64,000 nucleotides of DNA, from contig JAQISU010000193.1 in NCBI GenBank assembly GCA_029339505.1, forward strand, positions 253,001 through 317,000, written 5' to 3'. The position numbers and the translations under genes were made by a program. Source of the stretch: Unio delphinus. Taxonomy: Eukaryota > Mollusca > Bivalvia > Unionida > Unionidae. Under the pieces are notes generated by a model. The model made no database searches. It was not told the origin of the DNA and was given only the letters and a program-made list of their open reading frames with translations. Below are positions 60,113-64,000 of the stretch, one piece after another (position 1 is the stretch's first letter; each line of letters starts with the position of its first letter).

Positions 60113-61820
60113 TGTAACAGAATTGTTACCGAGAGGAGGGTGGATTAAATGAACAATACAAACACAATTTGTGAAAGAAAATATAAATTTATGTAATAAA
60201 TTATAAATGAAAAAAATACAGATGTAACAACACAATAATTCATGCACTCAACCCACAATTAAACTCACAACCATTCACAATACATGAACAAATTAAATAA
60301 CAATACAAAAGGAATCACAAATGTAAAGGGATCTCTTGGATTATACACAGATCCAAGAATCCTTTACGAAAGTTAAATAAATGCAAGTACGATTTACGAA
60401 AAAAATAAACACAAACGACAAACTATCTATCGCACGATGGATTGCGATAACGAGCACGATCATATACTTGTATTCAATCAAGTTGCTAGCTTTTATTGAT
60501 ATCTATGTGATCACTTGAAATATTATTGCGATCTGACATAAGCATGCAAATACAACAATGTATTAAATTATATTACAATTTCAATACACCTATGTGTCTC
60601 CCCTGTATAACCGCACGATTCAGCAACAGTTGAATCGTCTCCCAGTTTCCCCGAGAACCGAGGGTTGACCAATACTATTATCGGACGTTTCCCTACACGG
60701 ATCCACCACAGTTATACGTTCAGACAGCATACAACATCTACCAGAACCAACGGTTCCTCACTCCCCTAGATGTCAACCCGGACGTTTTACAACTCTAAGA
60801 CAGCTCCGACACTCAGACTTCTAGCTTTCCGGATATTTACATGTTACACAGATGTTGACGAACAGACAGTTCGACACACAGACAGATACTTCAATTCCGT
60901 TTGCACAAATTAACGGCACAAGCACATTCAGATATTTATACAGAGATGTTCCAGAACAAACAATAGATGTCCCACAACAAATCAGACGATATCAAAGACG
61001 TTTATCAAAAGATGGTATCAGATGTGTTAACAGCTACGGTATCAACGATGTTATTAGCAGCTACGGTATCAGCGATGCTATTAGCAGCTACGGTATCAAC
61101 GATGTTATTAGCAGCTACGGTATCAACGATGTTATTAGCAGCTACGGTACCAGAAACAATGTAACAACTATGTTAGCAGCTACGGTATCAGAGACGGTAT
61201 CAACGATGTTATTAGATGCGCTATCAGTGATGAACTTCTACGGTATCAACGACGGAATCAGCTGGAATCAGACTGAATCAACGACGGAATCAGCTGGAAT
61301 CAGACTGAATCAGCTATAATAAACAAAACCAGACTAATAATAGTTGTCTCAAAAATAATCTAAGCCGTAGATTACGATATTGTATTTATAGTCTAAAAGT
61401 GACTAGTAATTCCAAATATTCCACGTTCATTGCAATAAAGGCATCATTATACGAAATGATAATCTGAATAAAATTCACAATAAAACGAAATGTAAATTTA
61501 ACACTCACCCCTTTGGCTGGAGATTTGCAAGACGAGGTTATCTATCCTTCGCTTAGATATTTTGGTTCCCGTAAAAAATTATGATAAATAGTTCGCCTTA
61601 TATACTCTCAATAGGTGAACATAAATCACATCGAGCTTGCCGTACACCACGTACAACGAGTATTTCGGATTTCATGTAAATTACAAATTGGCACATGCAA
61701 ATCGTTACACGCCACTTAATCACCCCAGGTAATGCGTGTACGACGAAATCAAGAAAATGGTGAGTTTCGTTTGCAATTCAAGAACAGAAATCAGTTCAAT
61801 TTTCGCCTCATTCTGTGACA
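60113..61820 (-). repeat. 5' LTR (element sense is minus)
   Basis: 1708 bp, near-identical to 53573-55280. It would carry the promoter reading leftwards through the element. Confidence 0.97.
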
Positions 61821-61825
61821 TTCTA
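61821..61825. repeat. Target-site duplication TTCTA (right)
   Basis: Directly follows the second LTR and matches 53568-53572. Confidence 0.9.
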
Positions 61826-62412
61826 TCCATCTCGATAATCATCATCATCGTACATGCCAAGTAAAGTCATTATATTTGGAACTCATTTAATTTCTTGTCT
61901 GTCTCCGTGACAATGCAAACTGAATATTTGCCACGTCCACTTCTTTATTATAGAATTCATAACGATTCGTATACAAAAGTACACATTCTATGTAGTAGTC
62001 AAACAAACATATTTTTATATTCATTTTATATGAAACAGACTCAAGTTATAGAGAATTTCGTACCATCTGCCTCTAAGCAGATGATTTAAAGTTGCAAAAA
62101 TGGTGAAGTGCTGAAACATAATAGCATGTGCATTACAAGAGAGGAGACCAAGCGACATTGGGACAGCGAAGATCCAAATATACCCGAACCGATAAAAGAA
62201 ATGAACGGATTAGAATTCCCAGAGATTTCCCTGCCTCATGGATGAAAATAAATGTACATATTTTCATGTTTCTAACCATTACTAAGTATGTATGTATGTA
62301 TGTATGTATGTATGTATGTATGTATGTATGTATGTATGTATGTATGTATGTATGTATGTATGTATGTATGTATGTATGTATGTATGTATGTATGTATGTA
62401 TGTATGTATGCA

Positions 62413-62506
<94 letters not shown>

Positions 62507-63260
62507 GAAAACATGAATGCCTCTTCATCCAGAGAAATATAAAAGACATTATAGAACAAATTATATGCATAAAAAAGAGACAATCCTTATCCTGGCAAAG
62601 TGTATTTTATAATTAAAGTTCCTTTCCGTTGTAAATGTGTTTGTATTAGAGCGAATGGTGATATCTTTTAAGAGCTGACTTGCAAAACATTTTTTGGCGA
62701 ATGCAATAATTACGGAAAATATTTCATTAATCTAGGTTCACATAAATGGAACTGTCGAGAAATAAACATCATAAATTATTTAAATTTTGCTAGAAAACAT
62801 CTTTTTTTGTTTTCGTTACAAACTATGTGATATACAAATTGCCTAATTATACGAAAACCTATTAACATGACTTACACCATCAAGAAAAGTTGAAAGGTTC
62901 AAAAAACATAACAAAAATCTCGACACGAACTCGAACATAGTTCGAGGTTTGCCTCAAAATATTCAGTTTTTTAAAACTATTTTTTTCATTTCTAGCCCTA
63001 GAGTTATATCTAAATTTGTAGTCTTTAGTAATTATAGCATTGTTTCCATGTGGCAGTATCAGGCTTCCAAATGGTTATACAGAAACTAAGGTACGTACCT
63101 GTATATGTCTAAAGTTGATTGTATTACCGTTTAATGCAAAACTAGTCCTCTCCATGTGGTGATGCTTACTTTATACAAACGATAAGGATTCGTATGGTTC
63201 TGTTCCCAAAGACAGGTCGTGACTGATAAGTAACGCTCTTCACTGAGTGGGAAGAATGTC
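61826..63260. other. Non-coding DNA upstream of the LTR element
   Basis: No supported gene. Before the retrotransposon inserted, this DNA lay directly upstream of gene B exon 1, so it may hold its original promoter. Confidence 0.5.
62286..62515. repeat. Compound (TATG)n(TG)n(GA)n microsatellite
   Basis: About 125 bp TATG, 30 bp TG and 65 bp GA in succession. Confidence 0.98.
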
Positions 63261-63680
63261 CTGTCAGAAATTCGTAAACAGACACACCTTTGCACTCTAG
63301 TATTGTCTCGTGTTGCAGATGTTATAACTACTGTCAGAAATTCGTAAACAGACACACCTTTGCACTCTAGTATTGTCTCGTGTTGCAGATGTTATAACTA
63401 CTGTCAGAAATTCGTAAACAGACACACCTTTGCACTCTAGTATTGTCTCGTGTTGCAGATGTTATAACTACTGTCAGAAATTCGTAAACAGACACACCTT
63501 TGCACTCTAGTATTGTCTCGTGTTGCAGATGTTATAACTACTGTCAGAAATTCGTAAACAGACACACCTTTGCACTCTAGTATTGTCTCGTGTTGCAGAT
63601 GTTATAACTACTGTCAGAAATTCGTAAACAGACACACCTTTGCACTCTAGTATTGGCTCGTGTTGCAGATGTTATAACAA
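63261..63680. repeat. 6 x 70 bp tandem array
   Basis: Units start at 63261, 63331, 63401, 63471, 63541 and 63611 with 'ctgtcagaaattcgtaaaca' and end 'gcagatgttataacta'. The first five are identical by eye; the last has two substitutions. 70 bp is not a multiple of three, so it is not a coding repeat. Confidence 0.97.
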
Positions 63681-63806
63681 CTAATTAAGCAAACCTCTAC
63701 TATGGTCACTAGTGTTTAATATATCTCCTACAAAGTGATTGATGCATCTAGATATAAACAAAATTTCATATATTCTTTGCAAGAATATTTCTTTCTTGTT
63801 CCAAAG

Positions 63807-63936
63807 TATTGAGAAGCCGCGTGAATCATTTGATGAGAGTCAGTTCGTAAATTGGCATCATAAATTGAAATGGAATGATCAAGGTGCATGCAATAGAAAT
63901 TGCGGAGAACATAACCATTATTACAATCCAGTGTAA
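63807..63936 (+). CDS. Possible terminal exon of an unknown plus-strand gene
   Basis: A strong pyrimidine tract and AG (tttctttcttgttccaaag|TATTGAG) precede an open frame to TAA at 63936, ending 'QGACNRNCGEHNHYYNPV'. It contains two Cys and several His and Trp. No family recognised; no companion exon in the window. Confidence 0.25.
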
Positions 63937-63962
63937 CATTGGTTAATTCTGATTCTGATTTC

Positions 63963-63963
<1 letters not shown>

Positions 63964-64000
<37 letters not shown>
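63964..64000. repeat. (AAT)n microsatellite at window end
   Basis: AAT repeats running off the window. Confidence 0.95.

Larger units (their letters stand above)
53573..61820 (-). mobile_element. Young full-length gypsy-type LTR retrotransposon, 8248 bp
   Basis: Two 1708 bp LTRs (TG...CA) flank an internal region with one long ORF on the minus strand. The target duplication TTCTA is at 53568-53572 and 61821-61825. I count only three differences between the LTRs (54247/60787, 55012/61552, 55270/61810), which indicates a very recent insertion. A tRNA-Leu-like primer site and a polypurine tract sit next to the correct LTRs. All parts needed for transposition look intact. Confidence 0.97.

Noticed and set aside
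63261..63680. CRISPR array
   Set aside because: The 70 bp units are directly adjacent with no variable spacers, and the genome is eukaryotic.

Overview
This is eukaryotic DNA, most likely from an invertebrate animal (a mollusc or other lophotrochozoan is my guess). It is AT-rich, full of di-, tri- and tetranucleotide repeats, holds small exons with GT/AG borders, and carries four classes of mobile element. The taxon is inferred; no marker gene fixes it.

Host genes. The minus strand carries a small cluster of secreted or membrane-anchored Ly6/three-finger-like proteins that I rebuilt from splice sites and reading-frame phase. Gene B is complete: exons at 53437-53461, 50448-50489, 48421-48521, 47469-47540 and 46324-46614, with a signal peptide, twelve cysteines and a C-terminal hydrophobic segment. 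Gene C has the same twelve-cysteine layout and the same exon phases (42798-42910, 41514-41582, 22467-22643, perhaps 21507-21557), but I found no signal-peptide exons of its own. Gene A (4598-2023) is a partial copy of gene B inside a direct segmental duplication: 1-7474 matches 44499-50314. Its first domain exon has lost the splice acceptor.

Polinton. Between two gene C exons sits a degenerate Polinton/Maverick element of about 15.6 kb (23780-39394) with 231-232 bp terminal inverted repeats. Left to right it carries a minus-strand virion block (beta-rich protein, structural protein, membrane protein, fibre-like protein, adenovirus-type protease, hydrophobic core protein, major capsid protein and small ORFs), then a repeat-rich spacer with a tRNA-derived SINE, an HNH endonuclease, a zinc-binding ORF, a protein-primed PolB remnant joined to an SF1 helicase, a retroviral-type integrase, a zinc ribbon with a parvovirus-type phospholipase A2 domain, and a packaging ATPase. 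Most large genes carry one or two stops or frameshifts, so the copy is dead as it stands.

Other elements. 53573-61820 is an intact, very young gypsy-type LTR retrotransposon with nearly identical 1708 bp LTRs, a 5 bp target duplication and a single 1511-residue ORF in the unusual order gag-PR-INT-RT-RNaseH. It lies 111 bp upstream of the gene B start codon in the same orientation. A truncated LINE lies at 18223-20393, and a decayed integrase at 9518-9860. 63261-63680 is a 6 x 70 bp tandem array. The rest (most of 7.5-18 kb, 39.4-41.5 kb, 43-44.5 kb, 50.5-53.4 kb, 61.8-64 kb) is non-coding DNA with microsatellites.
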